64,000 nucleotides of DNA. Source: Rhizophagus clarus. Lineage: Eukaryota; Glomeromycota; Glomeromycetes; Glomerales; Glomeraceae. The notes under the pieces were generated by a model that was given only the letters and a program-made list of their open reading frames with translations, did no database searches and had not been told where the DNA came from. The stretch lies in contig BLAL01000043.1 of the NCBI GenBank assembly GCA_015698045.1, positions 806,001 to 870,000 on the forward strand. Direction: 5' to 3'. Made by a program: the position numbers and the translations under genes. Position 1 is the stretch's first letter, and each line of letters starts with the position of its first letter. Shown piece by piece: positions 11,667-23,563 of the stretch.

Positions 11667-12875
11667 TTACACGTCAAGTGACTTGACAGCGTGTTCGTAG
11701 AATTCCATGTTAACATAGTATTTTGCAAGAAGGTTTTTTAATATATCTTTATCATTGAGATTATTCGTTTCAGTAGCACTATCAACCTCCTTTTCCAAAG
11801 TATTTATTTTTGCATTCCTATCAGCGTTCATCTTTTCTAATTCTTTAAGAAGTTTCGCCCTATCCTGTTTTATAAATATAAAGCGTGTCACAAATCCGAA
11901 TGGGTTCGCTTTACTACCACCAAAGAGAAAACCAACAACTACCCACATGGAAAGGTAACCACCGATGCTACTAAAAAGGTCAGCTAATTTGAAGGATGGA
12001 ACTTCAACCTCTTTTATGACCCTCTTCGGTGCTATGACTCCAATCGATATTATCTGTTCATCGACTTTATAAATATCAAAAGTATCTTTTATGATAGAGG
12101 TTTGAAAACTTCTATATGTGTAACTTCCATCTAAAACTTGACGACGGGATTCAGTATATTGAAGAATACCACCATCATTTAATATTTCAATCCCTACTTC
12201 ATTATAAACATTTCCTTCAGGAATGAGGAGGGTCCAGTCCATCTTATCGTCGGTGTCACCAATGAAAATAACAATATTAGAAGAACTATTGCTCTGAAAC
12301 TGTATATTATAATATCCTCCAGTAGCATCCTTTGGTTTCATAGATAATGTACCATCAAAAAAATGACATTGACCATTATTACCTTTAATAATTTTAAATC
12401 CGTTGTTTAAAGTATAGACATTATTATTGTTTCTAAAAAGTTCAAGAGCATCAAATCCATCAAAATTATCATAATAATATGCTGAAATAAATTGAAGTTC
12501 AGTCTCCGTGCTTGGACAAAAAAGCATGGATGGAGAAAGTGTGTTCGGTTCAAACGTTGCAGGTAGTAACTTTGGTGGATCATGTATCATTTTATAAATA
12601 TTATATATGGTGAGAGCTACTAAGCCAGCAATAAAGAGGAAGAAAACAACTGCCTTAAGTATTCTTGTATGAATGCTTTGAGTACTGCTACCACCAATAA
12701 CTTGTTGACGAAGATGAGGATATTGTATAATTCGTACAATGAATATGATAATTATAAAGGCCACGAAAATCATGGCTATCGTTATGGCACATAAGCCTTC
12801 GTAACCTCCGAGAACCTTGAACAATTTAGAATCAATAAAGCGATCAGAACCAACTGAGCCAATTGAGTCACTCAT
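11667..12875 (-). CDS. Three-helix membrane protein, copy B of tandem pair
   Basis: Single exon of 402 aa from the ATG at 12875. A longer in-frame reading to 12920 begins at TTG and is not matched in copy A, so the ATG was chosen. Start reads MSDSIGSVGSDRFIDSKLF: relative to copy A it has a three-residue GSV insertion after the start, and it lacks a short DSVI-type segment after the first helix. Domains are as in copy A: two N-terminal helices, a soluble domain of about 210 residues, a third helix before GGSKANPFGF, and a charged coiled coil. Most differences are conservative or silent, which suggests a recent duplication with both copies kept under protein-level constraint. Confidence 0.8.
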   Translation of the reverse strand: MSDSIGSVGSDRFIDSKLFKVLGGYEGLCAITIAMIFVAFIIIIFIVRIIQYPHLRQQVIGGSSTQSIHTRILKAVVFFLFIAGLVALTIYNIYKMIHDPPKLLPATFEPNTLSPSMLFCPSTETELQFISAYYYDNFDGFDALELFRNNNNVYTLNNGFKIIKGNNGQCHFFDGTLSMKPKDATGGYYNIQFQSNSSSNIVIFIGDTDDKMDWTLLIPEGNVYNEVGIEILNDGGILQYTESRRQVLDGSYTYRSFQTSIIKDTFDIYKVDEQIISIGVIAPKRVIKEVEVPSFKLADLFSSIGGYLSMWVVVGFLFGGSKANPFGFVTRFIFIKQDRAKLLKELEKMNADRNAKINTLEKEVDSATETNNLNDKDILKNLLAKYYVNMEFYEHAVKSLDV

Positions 12876-13560
12876 ATTTGTAAACTTTAATACTAGTCGT
12901 CTTATAATTTTTTCGTACAATAAATAAATGAATAACGAGAATAACTAATATTTCTTTTTTAAAATGTTCTATTATTTCTGTGACATGAATTTTTTTTTTT
13001 TTGATCCTATGAGCTTAATTTATAAGAAATTTAACAAATTATATTTAACACAATTTTACGAAGCACTATTATTTTGATAATTATCAACTTAATTCCGACT
13101 TGTGTACGTCTCACTTATTATCCTGATAATAAATATCGATAAAGAGATACCCTTAATCTTACGTGCATTTATGTACCGATGCATTTGGAACATAACAATA
13201 AATATCCATATAGAGCGATACCCTTAATCGTACATGCATATTGTTCAGAGTACAAAAGCTAAATTTAAAACATCAAAATGGGTGTATTAAATGAATAATT
13301 TTAAAAATAGAAGAGATTTCGGATCTTGTAATTGATTGATCTAACCTTAAAATTCTTTTTGGGCAAAAAAACCTTTGCAAAAGAAATTTATTTTATATTA
13401 TAATGGCGGATCTCTTTTTATTTGATTTAGTATTTATTATTGCTGAAATTGACGCCGTCATGCAATGTCGATCCAAATATTTTAAAGCCACACTTGTGGT
13501 CATAATCACAACTTTTAAGATACAGAAAAATACATTGGAATAATAGAGTAGCACAATATG

Positions 13561-14589
13561 GTTTTTTTTTTTAAGATGTGTGTTTCTTCATATCTGTACA
13601 CAGGATTAGAGTTTGTAAAACACGAATGGAATTCCCGAAGGTACTTTCTGATTCACAAATCAGTCAGCTATTGTCTCGCAAACGAACTAAGGAAGCAAGT
13701 TGGTTGTAATCATGTGCACTTCCCAATCTCGCCCATATATTGTTTGATTTACGAAAACTAGTGACTTTTGTTGCTGAAAGAAAAAATATTTGTCTGTAAA
13801 ATGATACGGGTTATTGATTATCCGGTTAAGCTGTCTTGGCAACCGGTTAAAATTAATAATTTAACCGGTTAATTAATCCGGTTAATGGTTTATGAAGATT
13901 TGAAGCTTGATTCCGGCTGGAATTAAGATTTGAAATTTGCGTAATAATTCCAGTCAAATCAAATATAACGACAGCACAACGTATGACATAATCGAAATTA
14001 CGGAATCCTAAATTAATAAGAGTCTAAGTAAAGTACTAAATTACATCAGAATTCTATCCAAAAAAGAAGCCGCCCTGCTAATATTAAAACACTGCTATGG
14101 CTAGCCTGTTGTACGCGGGTAATCGGAAAGACCCAAAATACCAGCGTTATTCATATGAAAGTAAAAACGAGAGAAATATATATATATATATATATATATA
14201 TTATTATTATTATTATAGAAAAATTAAAATATATACTATTAATATGTGATAAAAATTGTCCCGCATGTAAATAATTAGAACTAATGTATAAAAGGAATTC
14301 ACTTCCCGGGAATTAATATAAGGATGAAACCGAATGCGACGGCATTTTGGCAAAAAAGTAAAAAAAAAGAAGAATTTTGATTAAGTTAAGAAACATGAGA
14401 TGAGACATCCAAGGAAGAAGAAGAACGGTGACCAGCCAAGGGTACATTGCGTTTCCTTTTATTCTCGAATCGTTGTCGTTGTAAGGTCACGTGATGAGAT
14501 TTCAACGCGTCGGGAAAAGATTGATTACGTAAGTGCCAACATATATATATATATATATATATAGAAAAGTGATTGAGCCAATTCTATTA
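13561..14589. other. Gene-free stretch with microsatellites
   Basis: Contains three or four AACCGGTTAA-type blocks at 13821-13894, a TA-repeat then TTA-repeat at about 14176-14216, and an AT-repeat at about 14541-14562. The open frame at 13558-13761 has no features of a real protein. Confidence 0.6.
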
Positions 14590-15660
14590 CAATTAAAGAT
14601 ACCACAGATCGGAAACGAACAAATCTAGATACAAAATCAGGAAGTTCTTGAGTGTTGATGTAAAATCGGACATAATAAATGAGAATTGTCTATAAAGGGA
14701 TCAAAAAGCCTACATGAATTAATACATTGTTGTACATCAAAGTCGTTCCGCAGATCAATAGGAAAAGATTTGTGCGAGGTTGGGTAGTACATTATCTGTG
14801 TTGTGACGTATCCAATCGCGTGTAGCATCCCAATCTATTAAAAAACGTTGAGGAGAAAACGAGGAAGCTAAATCTGATATAAAGGAAGAATGCAACCACG
14901 CATCTACTGTACGAACGTGGAACAGGGAAGTGATAAATTTCCTAACATTTGAATCTATAGGTCCTGTATTGTTAAAGATAAGAGAGCCAATGACGAGCGA
15001 CCTTGTGAATATAGGATTAAAGAGGGCGTCAAGCAACGAGTTCATCGACTTAATCGTTCCAGTCCAGATTCTTTTACCTTAATAAAGGAAATTTTCAAAG
15101 AAAGAACGTTAATAACATAAAAAAGGGAATCCCAGAGTAAGTGATTAGAAATCTTCCATCGTTGACGTATGGAAGTAAAGGGATTAGCATATCGATTAAA
15201 TGTAGTAATTGTATCAGTATGAATAGTGATATCATACTAGAAATGCAGAACATGTTAAAAAATGCTGTAAAAACGCTGAAAAGTTCAGCACGAGTATAAG
15301 AAGGTTGAAATAGAGTACTGCAAGAGAAGGTGAATAAAGATGGTGAAGAATTATTTGTTTCTACAAAACCACAACCCATCTTGCAATCCGAAGACCTTAT
15401 AGACTTAATGGTACATCCGTATAAAAATGTAAAACTTTATAAAAAGAAAAATTTTCAGCTAAATTAATTAAAATCGGAATTAAAGAAGAATCATGTTCTA
15501 TTAAAAATTGTTTAATTAAAGAAGTATTAGTGTTCGAAGAGGGTAACCCATGATCTAAAACATCTTCTTGAGTGGGAATTGAACGTAAAGTACGAGCAGG
15601 GTCAGAATGTAAGACCGATATTAACATAGTTGCCAGTAAATGTGACATTCATGGTAATGT
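14590..15660 (-). mobile_element. LINE retrotransposon relic: RNase H region
   Basis: Fragments on the minus strand, read from 15650 down, give a FYTD block (where active RNase H has YTDGS), then in another frame MGCGFV and QPSYTRAELFSVFTAF, matching the STRAEL helix of the RNase H domain of LINE ORF2. A further block ISFIKVKESG sits where KVKAHSG is expected. Later segments (around 14755-15045) have the length and WLHSSFISDL/DWDATRDWIRHN texture of the region after RNase H. Reading moves through several frames with stops, so it is inactive. Reverse transcriptase is absent. No target duplication was found. Confidence 0.55.
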
Positions 15661-15697
15661 GTAAACATCTTTGTTTAATAAATAAATAAGTTTTATG

Positions 15698-15764
15698 ATG
15701 GATTATTTAAATTACAAACTAAGAAACTACTTATCATCTAATCTTAGTGTTTAAATAATTCAAA
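15698..15764. repeat. Small palindromic repeat, family copy 1
   Basis: About 65 bp with inverted ends: GATTATTTAAATTACAAACT on one side and TTAGTGTTTAAATAATTC on the other. Related copies occur at 19238-19312, 58310-58380 and 58432-58511, the last two in inverse orientation. It lies just past the 3' end of the kinase gene at 15789-18056. Confidence 0.6.
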
Positions 15765-15788
15765 GTGAAATAAATAATTTCTTTCAGT

Positions 15789-18056
15789 TTAAAATTTGTC
15801 TAAAAATAATAAATAGTTATTAAATAAATAATTCTGTTTAATTATGTTATCAATAATTTTGAAAGAATATACATACCATCAGGAATTTCTAATTTATCAT
15901 GTTCTATTGAATGAAAATTTGGATTATTGTGTATATCATCATCATCTATTAAAAAAAAATAATATGAAATTACTTATTCTCTGAGTACAAAACTTAATAA
16001 ATGTTTCGCTTACCGTTAATATCAACACTTTGTGATAATTGTATTGTATTTCTATTATAATAACTTTGAATATCTATAGATCAAAAATACTTTAGCTATT
16101 ACAAGCTCAATCAAAATTAATTATTGAAATTTTACTTACTATTCTCTGAATTTATCTGCAATTTTTTAAATTCTTTGTATAAATCTCTACTATTAACTAA
16201 AATTGAAATATTAATTAAATATTTTATGTAATAATATTTTTTTTTTCTCGCGAGAAATATAAATTACCTTTAATAACGTTATATATTTTTGAATTATTAT
16301 TTCTATCCTGATCACTTGATTTATCAAAATCGTCAACTAAAAACAACAAACAATTAATTAATATTCATTATAATTTAATTAATAATATAATTACTCACTA
16401 TTATTAGGAATATTAAAATCATATGGTTTGCTATGAAATGCTATTAATGAAAAAATGGTTTTGATTAAAGAATTTATAAATAAAGCTAAAAAATCATTAA
16501 TTTTGCATACCTTCTTGTTCTTCTATTAATATAAAATTAAAAAAAAAAGTTAATATAAAAAATAAATTAAATGACTAATATTGTTGAATCACTATATGCT
16601 TTACCTTCTGTTGCATTTTTCGGTTCAGGTAGATTTTCAAATTTATGAATTTTACTTGTAAATAGTTTGTTACTTGTATTATTGCTTGTTTCTTTGTTTA
16701 ATACCTCCGTTATTGGTGGTAATTCATCTGGTTTATTACGATAATATGATTTAATTTCTATTATTTTTTTCAAAAGTGTATCAATATCAGGTCTTTTTGA
16801 TGGATCAGCATCCCAACATTGTTCCATTAAACTTTTATATTCTGAAGGAATTTCTGATCTAATTTTTGGTCTCATACCACTAATGATTTTAATTACAAGA
16901 TTATAATCATGATTATAATTTATAAATGGTGGTAGTCCAAATGAAATTTCCCACATTAGCATTGCAATACTATAAATATCAGATTTAAAAGTATATTCTT
17001 TTCCAATAATAATTTCTGGTGCTATGTAAGGAAGATTTCCATATATACTTGTCAATGATTTGTCTGCAGGACCACAAAATCCGAGATCACTAATAGTCCA
17101 AGAATAATTGCGCTGTGAATATAATATATTTCCAGAATGTAAATCTCTATGGATTGAATTCTCTTTATGAATCCGACAAAGTGCATTAATTATTAAAAAA
17201 GTAATTTTGATTCTTTCTTTCCATGTAAGTTTAGCATAATTTTGTTGTAAATATTCTCTTAAATTTACATCCATCCTTCTCATTACAAGCATATAAGTTC
17301 CATTTGATGGATTTTGTGTTAAACCAAAACATTGAACAATCACAGGATATTTGTTGCTTATAGTTAGATGAAATTTAGCCTGTAAAAAGTAATTTTGAAT
17401 TTATAATTAATAATTAGAAATTTTGTTACATACATATTTTTTTTTTTTTTTTTTTAATTACAAACCTCTTCAAACCAATTTTGACTTGCACTTTCAACAT
17501 TTTCTAATGTTTTAAGTACTACAACTTGCCTTCCAAATCTTATTAACTTCTGCTCTTTAGTATCCCATTCTTTATATCTCCCATCAATCCAAGTTGCAGT
17601 ATAAATTTTAGAAAACCCACCTGTTGTTAGATATACAATATCTTGTAAATTATTATATGGGATCCATTCAACTATCATTTGTGGGTGAAGTGTCTCTATT
17701 TGACAATTTTTTATTAAATTATCAATATCATTGTTTCCAGATGCCCAATTTGAAAAATTATCTTTTAAATAATTTTGAACACAATATTCACAATGTAATG
17801 TAGCTAAACACTTTTGTTCACAATTTTCACAAGTTCTTCTTGTTCCTGAATTATAAAGAATTTTATCTCGATCATAATCTTTATTATTTAATCTTATTGC
17901 CTCAATTTTTTCTTCTTCTGTAAGAGAATTATCAATGAGAATTGATTGTTTCATAAACTCAAATCCTTTATGAAAGTCTTTGTGAGCATCATTATCAAGT
18001 AATGTATATGCTCTATTGCGTGCTGCACTAATTAAATCTTTTCGAATAATGGACAT
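15789..18056 (-). CDS. Protein kinase with symmetric-microexon tail, copy 1
   Basis: Ser/Thr- or TKL-type protein kinase of the Glomeromycotina-expanded class. Exons: 18056-17466, 17379-16605, 16522-16511, 16440-16399, 16336-16268, 16196-16140, 16073-16014, 15945-15877, 15799-15789; total 1686 nt, 561 aa, all GT-AG. Residues 80-95 hold a Cys cluster (CENCEQKCLATLHCEYC) of zinc-binding style. Then come the Gly loop TTGGFSKIYTATW, the VLK lysine, HRDLHSGNI catalytic loop, SDLGFCG in place of DFG, and IAPEI, so all catalytic residues are present. After the kinase domain come six short exons (12, 42, 69, 57, 60, 69 nt), each starting and ending in phase 1, coding for an acidic/polar tail. Copy 2 at 32215-34522 has the same structure. 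Substrate unknown. Confidence 0.85.
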
Positions 18057-19237
18057 AATAATTATAAAAGTTTTATTAATGCTGAACAGTGTTTCAGCAA
18101 TTAAACAAATTGAATGGTGTAACCGTAAAAACCTTAGTATTGTCCACTGATCTACCTTTTATCATGTGCCACTACATTAACGGTTACACGAACAGATAAT
18201 GATAGTATTATATATTATACGATAAATACAAAAGTCCTAAGGATACGGGTAAAAAAATTTTACATGAAAGGCAGGATAAAATATTTGCAAACCTAGTATG
18301 TTTAAAAAGATATTTTGTAGAACATGGATTTTTTTTTTTTTTTATCAAAATAATTCATCGCAACCCCTTTGACATTATTAATTGGAACCATAACAGTGAT
18401 GATCGACAAATGTAATAAAAAATTTTCTTCCTATTACCATCAAAATTCTACGAATAATAATAAGAAATTTTAAAGGAAAACATAAGTATGCTGGCTGGTG
18501 CAATATTGTTATGTCATTAATATTAAATTTTTGGTATTATAAAACTTAGTATTTTTTGAATTACATTAAAAAAAAAAAAAAGGTTCGAGAATAGAAAGTT
18601 GCACGTAATTTTTTACTTCTATTATTAGCCTAAAAATTATTACAAGTAATAATAAAGATAATTAACTATTTTATAATTTTTGAATAGAATAAAGCTATTA
18701 AATTTTGTCAATTTTATTTGACTGTTGTGTAAATAACAAATGTAATATAACAGCCATAATAGCAAAAATTAATAATATAATTTCGACATCTTATATCACG
18801 AAAAACGAACATAGTGAAGTCACTTTTTTTTGGTTTAACCAATGAAGATTTTTAGTAAAATTTAAAACTTACGTATGATAATAAATTTGGTACATTTTTT
18901 TTGAGCTGAGTATTAACATCGCTCATTTGATTTCATGTAAATAACATAAGTGATGAGTACTTTTCATCATTGTAAAAAAAAAACTTAAGCTATTATGTGT
19001 AACGCTGTGAAAAATCAAACTTTGCTATATTTAGTTATTAAAGTTTATAAAAAATGTTAATCACATTATATTGGGTATTTAGATCATTTTCTGGTTCTGA
19101 CCTTGATGTCATTACTAATCGCTATAACTAAGACATTCAGAAAAATTAGACGTTAAAAAATTCGTCTATAATATATTTCCATTTAATAATACTAGGAATA
19201 TTTTTTTTTTTTAATAATTGGAATAGCTATAGGAAGA
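18057..19237. other. Gene-free upstream region of kinase copy 1
   Basis: No exon supported. The segment directly upstream of the kinase (18110-18190) shares with the upstream region of kinase copy 2 the block GTGTAACCGTAAAAACCTTAGTATTGTC (similar at 34615-34645), so part of the promoter was duplicated with the gene. Confidence 0.5.
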
Positions 19238-19312
19238 ATGAATTATTCAAATTACAAACTAAGAAATTTTAAAATAATTTATTACTTTAATCTTAGTTTT
19301 TAAACAATCCTA
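19238..19312. repeat. Small palindromic repeat, family copy 2
   Basis: Contains AATTATTCAAATTACAAACT, AAGAAATTTT and AATCTTAGTTTTTAAACAATCC in the same order as copy 1 at 15698-15764. A half copy (AACAAACTAAGAAACATG) follows at about 19364-19382. Confidence 0.55.
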
Positions 19313-19539
19313 AATAAGTAGAATATTTAATTGGGTAGATCATGTATATGAAAAAAAACAAATAACAAACTAAGAAACATGCTGTAAAATAATGAAGGAA
19401 AAAAATAAATAATGACAATAGCAAATATCAGTCACAGATATATCAAATTTCATCTTCTTTAATATATCTAAGCAATTGAAAAAAGAATTAATTCATATAA
19501 TAATAAATTATCATTATTTTTATACATATCTAATGAGTT

Positions 19540-20110
19540 TATATTATCAACTATACAATCAAGGCACTCATGAGTAGAATTTCAATCGGTTCTTTGATAA
19601 TAGATTTAATGAACGACTCGTATGATATGCTTGTGAATGAGTTTCAGTAATAAGTTTATGACCAATTGGTGCATTTATAAATTCTACAATGTTACTCTTT
19701 TATTCTTCACTGATTCCATAGGAAATAAAAATCCATTTTTTTTAGAATATTTAAAACTTCCAATGAAGATGGCCTTTTAATATGGATTCTCACTCCAACA
19801 TTATTTCATTAGTTCTATATAACATTATGTCGTATTTCCAATAATTTCAGAACGTTCATCTTTGCAAATTATTAAAATAAGTTGATGATCATGTGCTTCA
19901 TTGATAAATGGTGAAACACCCAGATGTAATAAATTCCCACATAATCATAGAAAAATTAGCTAAGGTAATAAGGTTTATCTCTTAAAACTTCAGGCGCCAT
20001 GAATGAAATAAAATTATAAACACCTTTTTTCATTTTACCATCATGTAGATCGTAATGTTGTTGTATCTCGTTAATTACGGCAATAATCATAAATAATGGA
20101 ATAATTTTAA
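19540..20110 (-). pseudogene. Protein kinase pseudogene (C-terminal half)
   Basis: On the minus strand, from about 20095 down, the pieces are HYDLHDGKM (a degraded catalytic loop of the HCDFHDGN type), then, after a deletion of the DLG segment, GVYNFISFMAPEVLRDKPY, then MIMWEF with frame changes, a block matching PFINEAHD, a CW block NNVGVRIHIKRPSS in shifted frame, and a tail with APIGHKLITETHS in another frame. The same order occurs in the second kinase domain of the fusion gene near 57340-58060 (GVIPFMAPEVLRGKPY, then APIGNNNLITESHPQAYYTS). Several stops, frameshifts and one deletion make it inactive. Confidence 0.65.
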
Positions 20111-21188
20111 TAGACAGTTTGAAAAACTTTATTTATTATAGAACATATTTTCATAAACTAAATTAATATATAGATCCTCTTTCAAACGAAAAACATTTAA
20201 AGCGCGTTGGGAGAGAAGTAGTTTTTCTTTATGTTAATTTGTTATGAAATAAAATATTTTTATGTAATTATCAAATAATCTTTGAATTTTTTCCTGATCA
20301 TTAAGGGTTAATTTAGTGATTTACACGGATAAAAATTAGTATAAATTCAATTATTCAATTTTACCATAATGTCTGTAACGTACAAACGTCGGGGCATAGT
20401 AACGATCATATTATATAGCAGGATCGTGATACTGTATATCACAAAAATGTTTTTTATATATGAATGAACTTGTACCCAATTCGATAGAAATATATTACTC
20501 TACGTTTCATAATATCATAACATTAGTCTGTTTTGTAACGCCAGAATAACATTTGGCCTCGCAAATGGAAAAACTCTAAAAAGAAATTAATCATTACTAT
20601 ATATTGTAAAAAATTTTAGTTTGCATTTTCATTTCCATACGTGGTATGAATACTTTTATTTTCATGTTTTGAAATTTCTTTATTTTCACGCGCCTCTCCT
20701 TTTTCTAAGTTAGTAGAATAAAATATTTAGAATTATTAATTAATTATTTCGCTCAATATTAAATAACATTTGTAATATCTTACTTTCCTCACATTGGTTA
20801 AAAAAGTGCTAAACCCAACACGTTATTATGATCGTATTTGTGATACATCATCTGTGTTTAATTACTAATATTTGGGAAATATCGTTGTGATTAAGACTAA
20901 TATGGTAACTAATATGCTACTTGATTACTAACATTATATAATTAACATGACCAAAAATTCTCGAGTTTGCCATAAAAATTAAGGTGCACAAGTTTTGGCG
21001 TAAAATTATTTGATCGTCATTATGGTCATACAGAATATTACCTAATTTGGTTAATTTTCGGAATTTAATCCCGGTATGTATGGAATTTATAATTTTCGTT
21101 TTTTTTAGCATTCCCTACAAACTAAATTCTTCAGTGCCCTGACAATATATTAAATAATATCATAAACTTTAATTTTTTTAGACAAAAA
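20111..21188. other. Gene-free stretch upstream of the F-box gene
   Basis: AT-rich with no supported exon. Small open frames here (for example 20917-21111, minus) lack any recognisable feature. Confidence 0.6.
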
Positions 21189-22685
21189 ATGTCCAAACTC
21201 AATAAAGATATTCTTTTTTTAATATTTGAAGAATTACAAGATGATTCAAAATCTCTCTTTTCATGTTTAATGATAAATAAACTTTGGTGTGAAACCGTCG
21301 TTCCAATCTTGTGGAAAAATCCTTGGCGTTATAATATTAATTATAATAATAAGAGTTATTTGTTTAACATCATTGAATTTTATTTATCTAATGATACTAA
21401 AGAATATTTAATAAAGGAAAGAATTCGATTACCGTTAATTACATCTAAATCACCACCATTTTTCGATTATTTATCATTCTGTAGAAGTATCAATATAAAT
21501 ATTTTAAATACTATAATATCAATTGAATCTTTATTAGATTATGATAAATTTCTTTTGCAACAAGAATTTTACGGACTATTTATGAAAAAATTACCAGAAT
21601 TAAAGTTTTTAGATATGAGATCAATTAAACATCAAATATTTTATTTTCCGGAAGCCAAAATTCGACTTGAATCACTCTGTGAACTAAAATGTGATACATC
21701 TATCGATTCTTCATATTTTTATGGATTAGCACGTATTTGTCAACGTATACAGAGATTAATCATTATTAATGTAGAACCAAAGACCAATCGTGGAATTACT
21801 AAATTAATTGAAGTTCAAAAGAATTTAAAATATTTTGAATGGATTGATGATTTTAATGAAGATTATTTTACAGAAGATCCTTATAGAGAAATCTTTCTGG
21901 AATTAGAAAAAAAGGCCGATGTTCTTAAACATTTGGAATTATTATTCATATATCTTGACGGTTTTGATTTTTATTCTACATCATTAAAAAAGTTACTTCC
22001 AAAACTTCATAAATTAAAAACCTTAATAACTAATGAATTTAGTTATAATAATGGAAACTTATCGGAAAGGTTAATTTATAATGATCTCCAAGTCCTTAAT
22101 ATAGGGTTCATTTCAATACATGAAGCTTCTATCATAATTGGTAATAGTGGAGGACGTCTTAAAGAAGTTTCATTAAAACCTTGTGAATTTTTAAAATATG
22201 AAGGTAATTTTAGTGATAATTCCCTTATTTTCATTCGTAAGATATATGAAAATTGTCCTTTAATCGAATATTTATCACTCACTTTTTATTCATCAAAAGA
22301 TCATTTTAATGAACTTGAAAATTTATTAAAAATTTGTCAAAATTTAAAATCATTATTATTAATTACTTCAAATATTTTTATACGTGAAACTAAAGAAAAA
22401 AATTTAGAAAATGGTGAAAATTTATTAAAAATTTTAATTAAATCAGCAACAATTAATTTAAGAGAACTTCGATTTTTTAATGATATTAAATTCTCTTTGA
22501 AAGCTTTGGAGGAATTCTTGGAAAAATGGAGAGGTCGACCTGCAATTACTATACTTACTTCTGATTTTACTTATGAAAGTGAAGATTATAGAATATTAAT
22601 TAATAATTATAAAAATTATGGAGTAATTAAAGTTTTTAGACGTGAATCTACAATGAATGTAGAAGATATGAACTTTAAGATATGA
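21189..22685 (+). CDS. F-box protein with LRR-like region
   Basis: Single-exon protein of 498 aa. Residues 1-45 (MSKLNKDILFLIFEELQDD, then CLMINKLWCETVVPILWKNPW) match the F-box fold as found in large fungal families, where it binds Skp1 in an SCF ubiquitin ligase. The remainder has repeated leucine-rich helices and short strands (for example LKHLELLFIYLDGF, LKTLITNEF, LQVLNIGFISI, LKEVSLKPC, LIEYLSLTFY, LKSLLLITS) at spacings consistent with degenerate leucine-rich repeats that would recruit substrate. No intron is needed. The gene is intact, with a TAG-free frame up to TGA at 22685. Confidence 0.85.
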   Translation: MSKLNKDILFLIFEELQDDSKSLFSCLMINKLWCETVVPILWKNPWRYNINYNNKSYLFNIIEFYLSNDTKEYLIKERIRLPLITSKSPPFFDYLSFCRSININILNTIISIESLLDYDKFLLQQEFYGLFMKKLPELKFLDMRSIKHQIFYFPEAKIRLESLCELKCDTSIDSSYFYGLARICQRIQRLIIINVEPKTNRGITKLIEVQKNLKYFEWIDDFNEDYFTEDPYREIFLELEKKADVLKHLELLFIYLDGFDFYSTSLKKLLPKLHKLKTLITNEFSYNNGNLSERLIYNDLQVLNIGFISIHEASIIIGNSGGRLKEVSLKPCEFLKYEGNFSDNSLIFIRKIYENCPLIEYLSLTFYSSKDHFNELENLLKICQNLKSLLLITSNIFIRETKEKNLENGENLLKILIKSATINLRELRFFNDIKFSLKALEEFLEKWRGRPAITILTSDFTYESEDYRILINNYKNYGVIKVFRRESTMNVEDMNFKI

Positions 22686-23563
22686 AGTTTTTTTTTGTTA
22701 ATTATGATTTAACGTTTATAAAAGGAAAGACTTTATTTTCAAATGTTTCATCCAATTTAATATTTGTAAAACTTTGTTTATTAACAATAATAAAACATTT
22801 TGATCGCAAAAGAAGAAGAAAAAGTGGGAAATACAAACATACTGTGGTAGCCACTGAGCCAATCAAGAGAAATTAATAAATTTTCAAATAATTAGTTATT
22901 TGTCATTTTATTATATGTTTTATTTCATTCGTTGGTTCAAAAATAAATACAAATGGTTAGAATATTAATTTAATACTTACAGATCTAGGTTAAATATTAT
23001 GGCCATCTAGAAAAGACTGCAATCAAATCTGAAATTACATCATCAATCAAAGTTAAGCTTGAAATTAAACCTCATTATTTCTATTTGACACTATTTTACA
23101 ACTATGTTTGTGATTCACAACAGCAACAGAAAATTATTTCACTACGCCTGCGCATCAACATGAGGTTTCTTCATCACATAAGTCTATTATGGCTATAGAC
23201 TGTAGTTAAATCCGACTGAAAAGTGTGTCAAAAATATTAGTCTAAAGTGTATATAATTCTACACAAGTTAATGTGTAATGTCCGGTTATCCATTCGGCAC
23301 GTGACTAATGACGTTGTACGACAATCTCGAACTTACATGCTTTGTTTACCAAATAAAACTTCATTTTCGAAACTCGGCAGAAAGTTCTAATTTTATAGAT
23401 AGATTGTCAACTTGCATGATTAAACTATCTTCTACATAGAAAGGTTCTAATTTCCTTAAAGAAAGGCTCTGAAGAATTTCGTTTATTTTATTTTCATAAA
23501 TATAAATAATCGTATAATTTTTAAATTCAACTTCCATAAACTATTTACTTGAAATACAACATT
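22686..23563. other. Intergenic between F-box gene and kinase
   Basis: No supported exon. The region just before the kinase start has TATAAATAATCG at about 23500, roughly 60 bp upstream of the ATG, a plausible TATA element. The open frame at 22682-22876 overlaps the F-box stop and is probably chance. Confidence 0.5.

Larger units (their letters stand above)
9295..13560. repeat. Tandem segmental duplication of about 1.9 kb units
   Basis: Unit A is about 9295-11225 and unit B about 11650-13560. Outside the coding regions, matching blocks include GAGATACCCTTAA (10794 and 13144), the segment around TTCGGATCTTGTAA (10963 and 13318), GACGCCGTCATG (11101 and 13451) and GTCGATCCAAATATTT (11118 and 13466). 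The flanks have diverged more than the coding parts. About 425 bp of unshared sequence separates the two units. Confidence 0.8.

Noticed and set aside
13558-13761. 67-codon frame (plus) at the edge of the duplication
   Set aside because: Starts in a T-run, not present in the other copy, no motif.
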